44,177 bases of DNA from CAZSAT01 sp964604675. Its GTDB lineage: Bacteria > Myxococcota_A > UBA796 > CAJQPC01. A model generated the notes under the pieces. That model saw only the letters and a program-made list of their open reading frames with translations, did no database searches and was not told the DNA's origin. The translations under genes were made by a program, and so were the position numbers. The stretch's first letter is position 1, and each line of letters starts with the position of its first letter. Shown here one piece after another: positions 7,706 to 15,913 of the stretch. The stretch spans positions 1-44,177 of the forward strand of contig CAZSAT010000057.1 in NCBI GenBank assembly GCA_964604675.1, given 5' to 3'.

Positions 7706-10148
7706 AGCGCCGGAAGCCTGCCAGGGTCAGTGCCCAGAGCACCATGGCGCCGGGCGCAGCGCCGCCGACCGGAGCCGCGCAGCCGCAGCGACGCGAGGGG
7801 TCCTCGGGCCCATCGCGCGCGGTGTCGTGCCCAGCGTGGGTGTCCCCCGTGTCGGGCCTCCCCGAGGTGTCTTCGGTGTCGGGGCGACCCGTGTCGCTGT
7901 CGGCGGGTTCGTACACCCCGAGGGTCAAGGCCTCCGTCTTCCCCTCGACCGCGTCGAGGTAGGCCCCGTCGCCCGAGCGGGTGACGAGCTCCAGCCAGTG
8001 CCAGGTGTCCTCCAGGCCCGAGATCTCGAACAGCTCGTCGTAGCTCACCTCCGCGGCGCCGAACGAGGTGATCGGCAGCCCATCGACCAGCACGTCGACC
8101 GCCTCCGCACCCGTGGCGATCCCCCAGGCGCGCAGGGTGTGGCCGCGGACCCACACGCCCACCCCGCAGCCCTCGGGCAGGCCCAACAAGGTCTGGAGCG
8201 AGGCGCTCTCGTCGTGGACCTCGCGCTCGCACCCCTGCTCCAGGAAGTAGCCCAGGAGGTTGGTGTCGATCCGCATCAGGCCACCCCAGAGGCCCGACAC
8301 CGGCTCGTCGCCGTCCGCGTGCTGGATCACGTAGTGGCCCGCCGGCGTGGACGCGATCAGGTCCGGTCCGTGCTCGAAGCCGGGCCGCGCCTTCAGCTCG
8401 CGAACCGTTCCCGGGAGCTGCACCCCCAGCGACGTCCAGGTCTCCCCGCCGTCGTCGCTCCGGTAGATGCGCGCGGTGGTGGTGCTCACGAACAGCGTGC
8501 CGTCGTCCGCCCCGGCGATCTGGCGCGGTGGGTCCGCGGGCTCCGGCCAGACGTCGGCCCAGGTCTCACCGCGGTCCGACGAGCTCCACAGCCCGTCGTC
8601 GGCGGTGAAGAACAGGCGCTCGGCGCCCGACGGCGGCCACCAGCCGATCTCGTACTCGGACGGTCGGCCCCCGGTCACCTCGTGCAACGCCGCCCAGCTG
8701 GCCCCGCCGTCGTCCGAGCCGTACAGAGCGGAGGGGTTGCTGTAGAGCAGGTAGAGCATGTCGGTGCCGTCCGCGAGCGTGACGCCGGCCAGGGTCTGCG
8801 TCGGCGCGTCGAGCGGCAGATCCACCACCTGCCAGCTCTCCGCGCGGTCGTCGCTCCGCTCCACGCCCACGTCAGCGCTGAACACCCACACCGCCTCGGG
8901 AGAGCTCGTGAGGGCGATCTCGAAGACCGGATCCGCCGTCTCCATCGGCACCCACGACAGGCCGCCATCGTGGGACTTCATGGGGCTGTGCTCCACCACC
9001 GCGAAGACGTCCTGGAGCGTGTCGTCCCAACCCGCAGCGCGCACGATCATCACCGTGCCGTCGGAGAGTCCCAGCCCGGGCGCCACGAAGCTCTCGCCGC
9101 CATCGTCGGTGATGAGCAGCCCCCCGGTGTAGGAGCCCGCCAGCACGGTGTGGTCGTCGGCGAAGTGCGGCGAGAACTGCACCGTCTCGGCGTAGTCCGG
9201 CGGCAGGAGCGGAACCTCGGTCCAGCTCAGCCCCGCGTCGCGGGTCCGGGCCAGACCCGCCCAGCCGCCCACCCACCACTGACCGTCGGCGGCCGCCAGG
9301 CTGGTGAAGGACTCCGCGCTCGAGGTCGCCGCGCCGTTGCCGGTGTAGGTGGTGATCAGGGGGCTCAGCCGGGACTCGTCCCAGGACTGGCAGCCGTCGT
9401 CGCTCACGTAGGGCGCCCGCCAGGCGTCGACCACCAACAGCCGGTCGCCGTCGAGCGCCATCTGCCACACCTCGGCGGGCGCCTGCGACTCGGGCGGAGG
9501 GTCCACGAGCTCGGCGCAGGGGGTCCAGCTGGACTTCGACAGGGCCCACACCTCCCCGCTGCCGTCGGCTCCGTAGGCCACGCCCTCCCCCGCCACCCCC
9601 GCGATCAGCGGGACGCCCGGCGAGCCGAGCTGGGACCAGACGCCCTGACGGCGCGACCAGAGGTTGCCCGCGCCATCGACCACCGAGAGCTGATCGCCGC
9701 TGAGGCGCACGAACTGCACGCCCTGGAGCGGCGTGAAGCGCTCGAGCTCCTCACCGGGGCGCCCGACCCAGGTCTCGGTGCCGGTGGACACGAAGATCTC
9801 GTCGCCTCCCGAGCCGAGGACGTCGATGCCTTCGAAGTCCGCGAAGTCCCACGTCTCGCCGCCGTCGTCGCTCCACCAGTACCCCTCGTCGGAGTAGAGC
9901 ACCGGCGTGCCGTCCTCGAGCATCGCGCCACCGACCAGGAAGTCGCGGGTGGGGGACCCCCCGAACATCTCCCAGGTCTCGCCGCCGTCGTCGCTGCGCA
10001 TGAGCGTGGGCTGCTCCGGATCGAAGAGCAGGAACCACGGCACCGAGGCGTCGAGGTTGGCCGGGGCGAGCAGGGCGTCGACCCGGTCGTGGGGCAGGTG
10101 GGCCCAGGCCGGCACGCCGGCCGCAAGGAGCGCGAAGACGACAGGCAA
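7677..10148 (-). CDS. Asp-box (BNR) repeat surface protein with MYXO-CTERM-like tail
   Basis: The 823-residue product carries about ten Asp-box motifs of the form Ser-x-Asp-Asp-Gly-Gly-Glu-Thr-Trp spread over residues about 45-560, as in sialidase/sortilin/photosystem-assembly-type propellers. I see no sialidase Arg triad, so it is more likely structural or binding than enzymatic. A linker rich in Asp-Thr and Pro follows, then Arg-Cys-Gly-Cys, a hydrophobic helix and a terminal Arg: the MYXO-CTERM arrangement for outer-surface sorting. I chose TTG 10148, with GGAG eight bases upstream, because it begins a clean signal peptide ending Ala-Trp-Ala-His. The in-frame ATG at 10238 would overlap the divergent gene at 10225. 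Confidence 0.78.
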   Translation of the reverse strand: MPVVFALLAAGVPAWAHLPHDRVDALLAPANLDASVPWFLLFDPEQPTLMRSDDGGETWEMFGGSPTRDFLVGGAMLEDGTPVLYSDEGYWWSDDGGETWDFADFEGIDVLGSGGDEIFVSTGTETWVGRPGEELERFTPLQGVQFVRLSGDQLSVVDGAGNLWSRRQGVWSQLGSPGVPLIAGVAGEGVAYGADGSGEVWALSKSSWTPCAELVDPPPESQAPAEVWQMALDGDRLLVVDAWRAPYVSDDGCQSWDESRLSPLITTYTGNGAATSSAESFTSLAAADGQWWVGGWAGLARTRDAGLSWTEVPLLPPDYAETVQFSPHFADDHTVLAGSYTGGLLITDDGGESFVAPGLGLSDGTVMIVRAAGWDDTLQDVFAVVEHSPMKSHDGGLSWVPMETADPVFEIALTSSPEAVWVFSADVGVERSDDRAESWQVVDLPLDAPTQTLAGVTLADGTDMLYLLYSNPSALYGSDDGGASWAALHEVTGGRPSEYEIGWWPPSGAERLFFTADDGLWSSSDRGETWADVWPEPADPPRQIAGADDGTLFVSTTTARIYRSDDGGETWTSLGVQLPGTVRELKARPGFEHGPDLIASTPAGHYVIQHADGDEPVSGLWGGLMRIDTNLLGYFLEQGCEREVHDESASLQTLLGLPEGCGVGVWVRGHTLRAWGIATGAEAVDVLVDGLPITSFGAAEVSYDELFEISGLEDTWHWLELVTRSGDGAYLDAVEGKTEALTLGVYEPADSDTGRPDTEDTSGRPDTGDTHAGHDTARDGPEDPSRRCGCAAPVGGAAPGAMVLWALTLAGFRRSTATPTRPG

Positions 10149-10224
10149 GGGTGGGGCTCCGGTTCGAGTGGCGGGACAGTCTACGCCCTTGCCAGGGCCT
10201 CCGCGGGTGTGCAGGGTGGGCCGC

Positions 10225-10650
10225 ATGGCCATTCGCACCGACTACATCCTCCGCCTCATCGAGCAGTGCATCGACTTCGTGTTGATGGCGGCCGGGCTCG
10301 AGCGCGCCGAGGAGGTCGAAGAGGAGCTCGCGCGGGCGGTGAGCGGCTGGACCGGGCTCGACCTGGAGCTGGCGATGAAGCTGCCCACACCGTCGCTCGT
10401 CGCGCTGTTGTCGGCGGGCGAGGTGGGCGCCGCCGAGCGCTTGCTGATCGTGGGCCAGGCGGTGGCCGTGCGCTGCATCATCGTGCGCAAGCACGGTCAC
10501 GCGCAGGAAGCGGTGAAGCTCCAGGAGAAGGCCGCCGCGCTCATCGGGCGCGCGATCGAGCTCCGGCCGGACTACGACAACGAGAAGGTCCAGGAGGTGC
10601 TGTCGGTGCTGTACGCCACGGAGGCGCAGCCGGCGCTCCAGAGCGTGTAG
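10225..10650 (+). CDS. DUF6483-like helical protein
   Basis: This is a 141-residue cytoplasmic-looking, all-helical protein. Its N-terminus (Asp-Tyr-Ile-Leu-Arg-Leu-Ile-Glu-Gln), the middle Gly-Leu-Asp-Leu-Glu-Leu and a final TPR-like helix pair resemble my memory of DUF6483 proteins, whose function is unknown. It ends two bases before the convergent release-factor-like gene, with a TAGGCCTA palindrome at the junction. The family assignment is tentative; the gene itself is well supported by codon pattern and position. Confidence 0.65.
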   Translation: MAIRTDYILRLIEQCIDFVLMAAGLERAEEVEEELARAVSGWTGLDLELAMKLPTPSLVALLSAGEVGAAERLLIVGQAVAVRCIIVRKHGHAQEAVKLQEKAAALIGRAIELRPDYDNEKVQEVLSVLYATEAQPALQSV

Positions 10651-10652
10651 GC

Positions 10653-11006
10653 CTACTCGTCGAGCGGTTGCCGGCGACCGGCCTTCCTCTCCGACCGTTG
10701 CTTCTTCTTCCGTAGCCGCTTCTCCTTGGCCCCACGAGGCACCCGGGTCGCCCGGCGCTTGCGCGGCACGTGGTTCAGCGCTTCGAGCTTCTCCACCAGC
10801 CGCTCGAACGCGAGCTCACGGTTCTGGTGCTGCGAGCGCTGCTCGTTCACCACGATGACCAGGCCGCTCGGGGGGTGGTGCAGCCGCACGGCCGTCTCGC
10901 GGCGGTTCTGGTGCTGGCCGCCGGGACCGCCCCGCCGGAGCGCAGAGACCTCGCACACGCGCTCCAGCTCGTCGCGGTCGGTCGGGTAGGGCGGTGGGTC
11001 CGGCAT
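10653..11006 (-). CDS. RF-1 domain (GGQ) peptidyl-tRNA hydrolase/release-factor-like protein
   Basis: This is a 117-residue protein with Gly-Gly-Pro-Gly-Gly-Gln-His-Gln-Asn at residues 26-34, the GGQ loop that triggers peptidyl-tRNA hydrolysis on the ribosome. It lacks the codon-recognition domains of RF1/RF2 and ends in a strongly basic tail rich in Arg and Lys, as in ArfB and related stalled-ribosome rescue factors. Rescue of stalled ribosomes is therefore likely. Gln-Asn-Arg replaces the more usual Val-Asn-Lys after GGQH, so it belongs to the broader release-factor-like group rather than to ArfB proper. Confidence 0.85.
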   Translation of the reverse strand: MPDPPPYPTDRDELERVCEVSALRRGGPGGQHQNRRETAVRLHHPPSGLVIVVNEQRSQHQNRELAFERLVEKLEALNHVPRKRRATRVPRGAKEKRLRKKKQRSERKAGRRQPLDE

Positions 11007-11076
11007 GAGCGCACCCTACCCGGCGTCGGTGACGTCCACCACGTCCGCGGCGGCCGCACCGGGATAGAGCTCCCCC

Positions 11077-11697
<621 letters not shown>

Positions 11698-11705
11698 TCT
11701 CGGGC

Positions 11706-12536
11706 ATGCTCAGCCTGCTCCTCGCCTGCGTCCCCGAACCCGCCGCTCCCGAGCTCGACACCGCCGCCACCGCTGCCGCTCCGGCACGGGACACGGCGTC
11801 GGCCGGCTTCTCGGTGAGCGGCCTGGCCTACGACCCCTTCAGCACCACCGAGCACGGCACGCAGGGCCTGCCCGCCGCCGAGGGGCTCTGCGTGTACCTG
11901 GCCGATCCCACGCCGGCCCTCGCCACGGGCAGCGCCGCAGATCTCGACCTGCTCGCCGGCACCGCCACCGGCACGTCCGGCACCTTCGCCCTCGAAGGCG
12001 TGCACACAACCAGCCTCGTCGGGCTGTTCCTGGTGGTGGACGACTGCGATCCGGAGACCGACACGGTGTCCACGAGCATCACCGGCGTGACCCTCGGCGA
12101 CTACCTCGACCTCTCCGACGGCGACCTGCTGGGCGACCAGATCGCCCTGGTGCTCGACGCCACGATCCTGGCGGCCATCGAAGCCAGCCTCCCCTACGCT
12201 GGCTTCGCCGGCAGCTACCTCGAGGGCGGCGCGATGATCGGCTTCGCCCTCGACGCCGAGGGCGTGCCCGCACACGGCGCCACGGTCGTGCGCGCCGACG
12301 GCGAGCCCGCCGACGTCTACTACGCCGACGCCAACCCCCTCGACGGCTTGTTCAGCGCCGGCGCGGCAGCCAACACCGCGACCGACGCGTACGCGAGCGC
12401 GATGTTCCTCATCCCGGGCGCGCCCCTCACCGAGTGGACGGTGGCCCACGGTGAGGCGAGCTTCGAGACCGTGTTCTTCGGCACGGTGCCGGGCGTCACC
12501 ACCTTCTTCGCGATCAACGGGCAGCCAGGCGAGTAG
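11706..12536 (+). CDS. lipoprotein of unknown function
   Basis: The N-terminus MLSLLLAC places a lipobox Cys at residue 8, without any basic residue before it. An Ala/Thr/Asp-rich linker follows. The remaining ~240 residues are acidic and beta-rich, with phrases such as Ser-Val-Ser-Gly-Leu-Ala-Tyr-Asp and Gly-Thr-Phe-Ala-Leu-Glu-Gly-Val that recall carboxypeptidase-regulatory/transthyretin-like sandwiches. I recognise no catalytic motif. It lies nine bases after the methyltransferase gene. Confidence 0.75.
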   Translation: MLSLLLACVPEPAAPELDTAATAAAPARDTASAGFSVSGLAYDPFSTTEHGTQGLPAAEGLCVYLADPTPALATGSAADLDLLAGTATGTSGTFALEGVHTTSLVGLFLVVDDCDPETDTVSTSITGVTLGDYLDLSDGDLLGDQIALVLDATILAAIEASLPYAGFAGSYLEGGAMIGFALDAEGVPAHGATVVRADGEPADVYYADANPLDGLFSAGAAANTATDAYASAMFLIPGAPLTEWTVAHGEASFETVFFGTVPGVTTFFAINGQPGE

Positions 12537-12547
12537 CGGCCTGCGCA

Positions 12548-12569
12548 GGTGCGAAGGATCGATCGCACC
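12548..12569 (+). terminator. hairpin downstream of the lipoprotein gene
   Basis: GGTGCGA and TCGCACC make a perfect 7-bp stem around an 8-nt loop, 11 bases after the stop at 12536. No T-run follows, so it could be a weak or Rho-assisted terminator or an RNA-stabilising stem. Confidence 0.4.
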
Positions 12570-12671
12570 CCCGACGCGCCCGGTCGAGCCGGCGATCGCA
12601 CGACGGGCCCGCCTCGGAGGCCGCTCGCGATCCTGGCGCGCAGCTTGCAACCCAGGACTGCAGGAGGCTCG

Positions 12672-13247
12672 ATGCTGCTCGTCACCCTCGGCTGCGGACC
12701 CATCGTCGACATCCACTACGGTGGTGGCGAGCTCGTGATCTGGCCGCGCGGGACCTGGGGCAGCGGGGAGGTGGTCGTGCCCGGCCTGACGCAGGCGCAG
12801 CTCGAGAACGACGAGGAGCCTCCCGAGAGCTACGCGTGGGTGGGCGGGATGCCGGACACGGGCTGGACGGTGCACGCCGTGCTGGAGCGCGACGAGCTCC
12901 AGCCGTGGCTCGACTGCTCCGATCGCGCGGAGCTCGAGCTGCGGGTCAACGACACCACCATGGTGCTCGACGGAGACCTCTGGTACGAGGGCGACATCGG
13001 CAGCGTTCGCGGTTGGAACGGTGACCCGGACATCGACGGCGACGCGACCATGCTGGACGGCACGAGCAAGGCCACCCTGCCCATGGACATCGACTTCCTG
13101 GACACCTGCCCCGACGCGCTCCAGGAGAGCGAGCTCCAGCTCACCCTCGCCTGGGCCTTCGACGAGGACGTGATGCTCCAGCGCCGCGACACGCCGGCCT
13201 GGGCGCCCGAGGTGGGCATCGAGGGCCTCGCGTTCTCCTGGCAGTAG
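12672..13247 (+). CDS. small lipoprotein, unknown function
   Basis: ATG 12672 follows AGGAGG by four bases and gives MLLVTLGC, a lipobox Cys at residue 8. The 191-residue product is acidic with many Trp and Asp residues and shows no domain I recognise. The sequence 12537-12671 before it holds a hairpin (12548-12569) and otherwise nothing I can identify. The gene converges on the next one, with nine bases between the stops. Confidence 0.75.
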   Translation: MLLVTLGCGPIVDIHYGGGELVIWPRGTWGSGEVVVPGLTQAQLENDEEPPESYAWVGGMPDTGWTVHAVLERDELQPWLDCSDRAELELRVNDTTMVLDGDLWYEGDIGSVRGWNGDPDIDGDATMLDGTSKATLPMDIDFLDTCPDALQESELQLTLAWAFDEDVMLQRRDTPAWAPEVGIEGLAFSWQ

Positions 13248-13256
13248 CCCCGCGAG

Positions 13257-13790
13257 CTACTCGCAGTCGCAGGTCCAGCGGTCCAGGTAGAACGAGCCCG
13301 TGGCCCCACCCTCCGGCACGCGGAACAGCCAGGCGGGCGCACTCCCCTCGAGCTGCGTGGGGCAGCCATCGCCACCGGTGTGCACGATGCCGTAGGTGTT
13401 CACGGTCTGGGCGTACACCGACACACCGGTCAGCTCGAAGGTCTGCACGGTGTTGAGCTGTCCCGGCGCCGCGAGCACCACGCTCACGTCGTCCCACTGC
13501 TGGGTGGGGGCCTCGCCGGCGGTGTCGTCGCCCTCGAAGAGCCTGGCCCAGCCGGCGGCGAAGGTGTCCTGGTCGGTGTACACCTCGTAGCGACCGTTGG
13601 CGTAGGGGCTGTCTTCCCGCTCTCCGAGCAGGACCAGGTCCGCCTCGGGAAACAGGGGATCGATGGTGCGGCACTCGCCCTGGGCAACGACCTCCCCCTC
13701 GGCACACGTGGGCGGACAGCCGGCGTCGTCCGGCGGACTCGTGTCCACCGCGACCCCGCTGTCGGAACAGGCCAAGAGCATCCAGAGCAT
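13257..13790 (-). CDS. small Cys-rich lipoprotein, unknown function
   Basis: The product is 177 residues and starts MLWMLLAC (lipobox Cys at residue 8), followed by Asp/Ser/Pro-rich linker and a Cys cluster (Cys-Pro-Pro-Thr-Cys...Gly-Glu-Cys). The body is probably beta-rich and ends in Cys-Asp-Cys-Glu. GAGG lies seven bases before the ATG. No known domain is recognised. It is the last gene of a minus-strand run starting at 14457. Confidence 0.72.
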   Translation of the reverse strand: MLWMLLACSDSGVAVDTSPPDDAGCPPTCAEGEVVAQGECRTIDPLFPEADLVLLGEREDSPYANGRYEVYTDQDTFAAGWARLFEGDDTAGEAPTQQWDDVSVVLAAPGQLNTVQTFELTGVSVYAQTVNTYGIVHTGGDGCPTQLEGSAPAWLFRVPEGGATGSFYLDRWTCDCE

Positions 13791-13817
13791 GAGCGCGCCT
13801 CGCGTCAGGCGCAGATG

Positions 13818-14333
13818 CTACCAGCCCGAGGGCAGCTTCTCGCCGGCGGCCCGGTAGGCACCGGCGAAGTAGAGCAGCGGCTCGAGCGCATCCTTGTCGC
13901 CTTCGACGCGCGTGCCCTCCACCTGCCCGATGAAGATGCTGTGATCCCCGCCGTCGAGCACCTGGTGCAGGGAGCAGTCCAGGCAGGCCATGGCGCCGTC
14001 GAGCAGGGCGGCGCCGCTGGCTTCGCCGCGCACGAAGCCGAGGTCCGCGAACTTGTCGGCATCCTTGGGGAAGAAGCCGGCGAAGCGGTTGGACCGCTCC
14101 ACCTGGTCCTGGGACAGGAAGCTGACGCCGAAGCTGCCCGCGGCCTCGAGCAGGCCGTGGGTGGCGTTGCCCTTCTTCACGCAGACCAGCACCAGCGGGG
14201 GGTCCAACGACAGCGACGAGAAGGCGCTGGCGGTCATGCCGTGATCCTGGCCCTGGTGGTTCAGCGTGACGACCGTCACGCCCGAGGGAAAGCGGCCGAG
14301 AGCGGCCTTGAACTCTTGAGCTTCGACGGGCAT
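13818..14333 (-). CDS. flavin reductase-like FMN-binding split-barrel protein
   Basis: The 171 residues match the flavin reductase domain family (HpaC/flavoredoxin type). It begins Phe-Lys-x-Ala-Leu-Gly-Arg-Phe-Pro-Ser-Gly-Val-Thr-Val-Val-Thr, then Gly-Met-Thr-Ala-Ser-Ala-Phe-Ser-Ser-Leu-Ser-Leu-Asp-Pro-Pro, the FMN phosphate-binding strand-turn. Such proteins supply reduced flavin to a monooxygenase or act as flavoproteins. No oxygenase component is adjacent. GGAGG sits five bases before ATG 14333, and the small membrane gene upstream ends only ten bases away, so the pair is an operon. Confidence 0.9.
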   Translation of the reverse strand: MPVEAQEFKAALGRFPSGVTVVTLNHQGQDHGMTASAFSSLSLDPPLVLVCVKKGNATHGLLEAAGSFGVSFLSQDQVERSNRFAGFFPKDADKFADLGFVRGEASGAALLDGAMACLDCSLHQVLDGGDHSIFIGQVEGTRVEGDKDALEPLLYFAGAYRAAGEKLPSGW

Positions 14334-14343
14334 TTCGGCCTCC

Positions 14344-14457
14344 TTAGGCGAGCAGACCGACCACGAGGACCACCAACGCGCCGAGGGGCACCACGAGGCA
14401 TCCCACCCGGCGCTGTCGGTTCTTGATGTCCTTCCGGAGCCAGTCCCAGTCGTTCAC
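14344..14457 (-). CDS. 37-residue single-helix membrane peptide
   Basis: This short frame starts at GTG 14457 with AGGAGG six bases upstream and stops at TAA 14346-14344, ten bases before the flavin reductase start. The product has a charged N-terminal half rich in Trp, Arg and Lys (about residues 1-17) followed by one hydrophobic helix (residues about 20-37) made of Val, Leu and Gly. The strong ribosome site and the operon spacing support a real gene. It may anchor or regulate the flavin reductase; this is inference. Confidence 0.65.
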   Translation of the reverse strand: MNDWDWLRKDIKNRQRRVGCLVVPLGALVVLVVGLLA

Positions 14458-14527
14458 CTGGACCTCCTAACGCTCTCGGCGTCGCACCACGCCGCCGCGA
14501 GGTGTACGCTGTGAGCGGGAACACCGC

Positions 14528-15913
14528 ATGTCCGACATCGTGGCCGAGCGCTGGATCGTGGCACCAGGCCCTGGCCAGGTCGTTCGCGGTGTCACCTGCG
14601 TCGGCGCCCGCGACGACGACCGACGCGCCCACGTGCTCCGTCCGGCGGCGCCCCTCGGCCGCTCGGGACTCGGCGACTTCCTCGCGGGGCACCGCGCCCT
14701 GCGCGACAAGCCCGCCGCCCTTCCGATCCTGCACATCCGGGACGACGGCGTCATCGTGCGCGCGGTGCCCGCCGGCACGCTGGCGGACCTCGGGCGCCCC
14801 CTCCGCGGGCACGAGGCGCTGGCCCTCGCCGGCTGGCTCGGCCCCGTGGTCATGCTGGCAGCACCCCTGCTCGGGGGACAGCTCCACGCCGACGACGTCG
14901 CGCTCGACGCCGAGAACATCCCGCGCCTCGCGCCTCGTGGAGCCCCCGGGTTGGAGGCAGCATCCGGCGCGTCGGTGGCGCCCGAGATCCGCGGAGGCCG
15001 CGCGCCCGACACCCGCACGGCGCTCTACGGGCTTGGGGCCCTGCTCTACGAGCTGCTCGTCGGAGAGTCCCCGGGGCGCAACCCCACGCCGCCGTCCAAG
15101 AAGGCCCGCAACCTCAGCCCCGAGGTCGACCGGGTGGTGCTCGGGCTGCTCTCGTCGGAAGGCCCCAAGCGCCAGTACAGCCTGCCACCGCAGCCGAAGC
15201 GCCCGCCGGTGCTTCGCGCCGAGACCAGCGCAACCGGCGAGGCCTCTGGCGTCGCCGAGCGCGCTTCGAGCCGTGGCGCACGAGGCACCCGTGCCAGCCC
15301 CTACACCCCGCGAACCGCCGGCGTGAACCTCGACGAGCCCAAGTACGCGGTGCTGGTGGACCCACGGAGCCTGTCGACGAAGGCGGCGCAGAAGCTCACC
15401 GGGTGGCTGCACCTCCCCGAAGGCACCGTGGCCGAGTTCGCGCGCGTGGGCATGCCGCTGCCCGTGGCGTGCGTGGAGGATCCGGCCGAGGCCGAGGCCT
15501 GCAGGAGCTTCCTCGATGATCTGCGTGTCGAGGGCCAGACCGTGAAGCGGGGGTCGTCCGGCGCGCAGTGGCAGGTGGCGATCTGGCTCTCCCTGCTCGG
15601 CGCCACCGCGGCCCTGGCCTGGCTGGTGGCCCCGCGCGTGGTCGGCGTCCCAGCCGTCGTGGTGGCGGCGCTGGCGCTCCCCGCCGCCGTCTGGTGGACC
15701 GCCCAGCAGGCGCGCCAGGTCGATCAGTCCCTCGAGCTGCTGCGCTCCTTCCTCGACCGCACCGGCGGCGCGGGCCGCACCTGGTCCGTGCAGGAATCGG
15801 CGCACTCCCGATCGGCGCCGGCCGACCAACGCTCTTCGCGGGGACGCGCCAAGCTCCGTGGCGCCATGCGTGACGCGCTCAGGGAGCGTCCTGCGGAGTC
15901 GGAGTCGGACTAG
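14528..15913 (+). CDS. membrane pseudokinase (degenerate Ser/Thr kinase fold)
   Basis: This is a 461-residue protein. The C-lobe of a protein kinase is visible: Ala-Pro-Glu-Ile-Arg-Gly-Gly (APE region), then Asp-Thr-Arg-Thr-Ala-Leu-Tyr-Gly-Leu-Gly-Ala-Leu-Leu-Tyr-Glu-Leu-Leu (the subdomain IX helix) near residues 155-182. The active-site motifs are missing: no glycine loop, His-Ala-Asp-Asp-Val where His-Arg-Asp is expected, and Leu-Ala-Pro-Arg-Gly where Asp-Phe-Gly is expected. After a low-complexity linker and a ~80-residue globular stretch there is a hydrophobic hairpin (about residues 347-398) and a basic tail. It is probably a non-catalytic membrane-bound sensor or scaffold. Its 3' end overlaps the convergent UPF0182 gene by 35 bp. 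Confidence 0.75.
   Translation: MSDIVAERWIVAPGPGQVVRGVTCVGARDDDRRAHVLRPAAPLGRSGLGDFLAGHRALRDKPAALPILHIRDDGVIVRAVPAGTLADLGRPLRGHEALALAGWLGPVVMLAAPLLGGQLHADDVALDAENIPRLAPRGAPGLEAASGASVAPEIRGGRAPDTRTALYGLGALLYELLVGESPGRNPTPPSKKARNLSPEVDRVVLGLLSSEGPKRQYSLPPQPKRPPVLRAETSATGEASGVAERASSRGARGTRASPYTPRTAGVNLDEPKYAVLVDPRSLSTKAAQKLTGWLHLPEGTVAEFARVGMPLPVACVEDPAEAEACRSFLDDLRVEGQTVKRGSSGAQWQVAIWLSLLGATAALAWLVAPRVVGVPAVVVAALALPAAVWWTAQQARQVDQSLELLRSFLDRTGGAGRTWSVQESAHSRSAPADQRSSRGRAKLRGAMRDALRERPAESESD

Noticed and set aside
7677..10238. Upstream ATG at 10238 as the start of the Asp-box protein
   Set aside because: It would put a non-signal stretch before the clear signal peptide and overlap the start of the divergent gene at 10225. 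TTG 10148 has GGAG in place.
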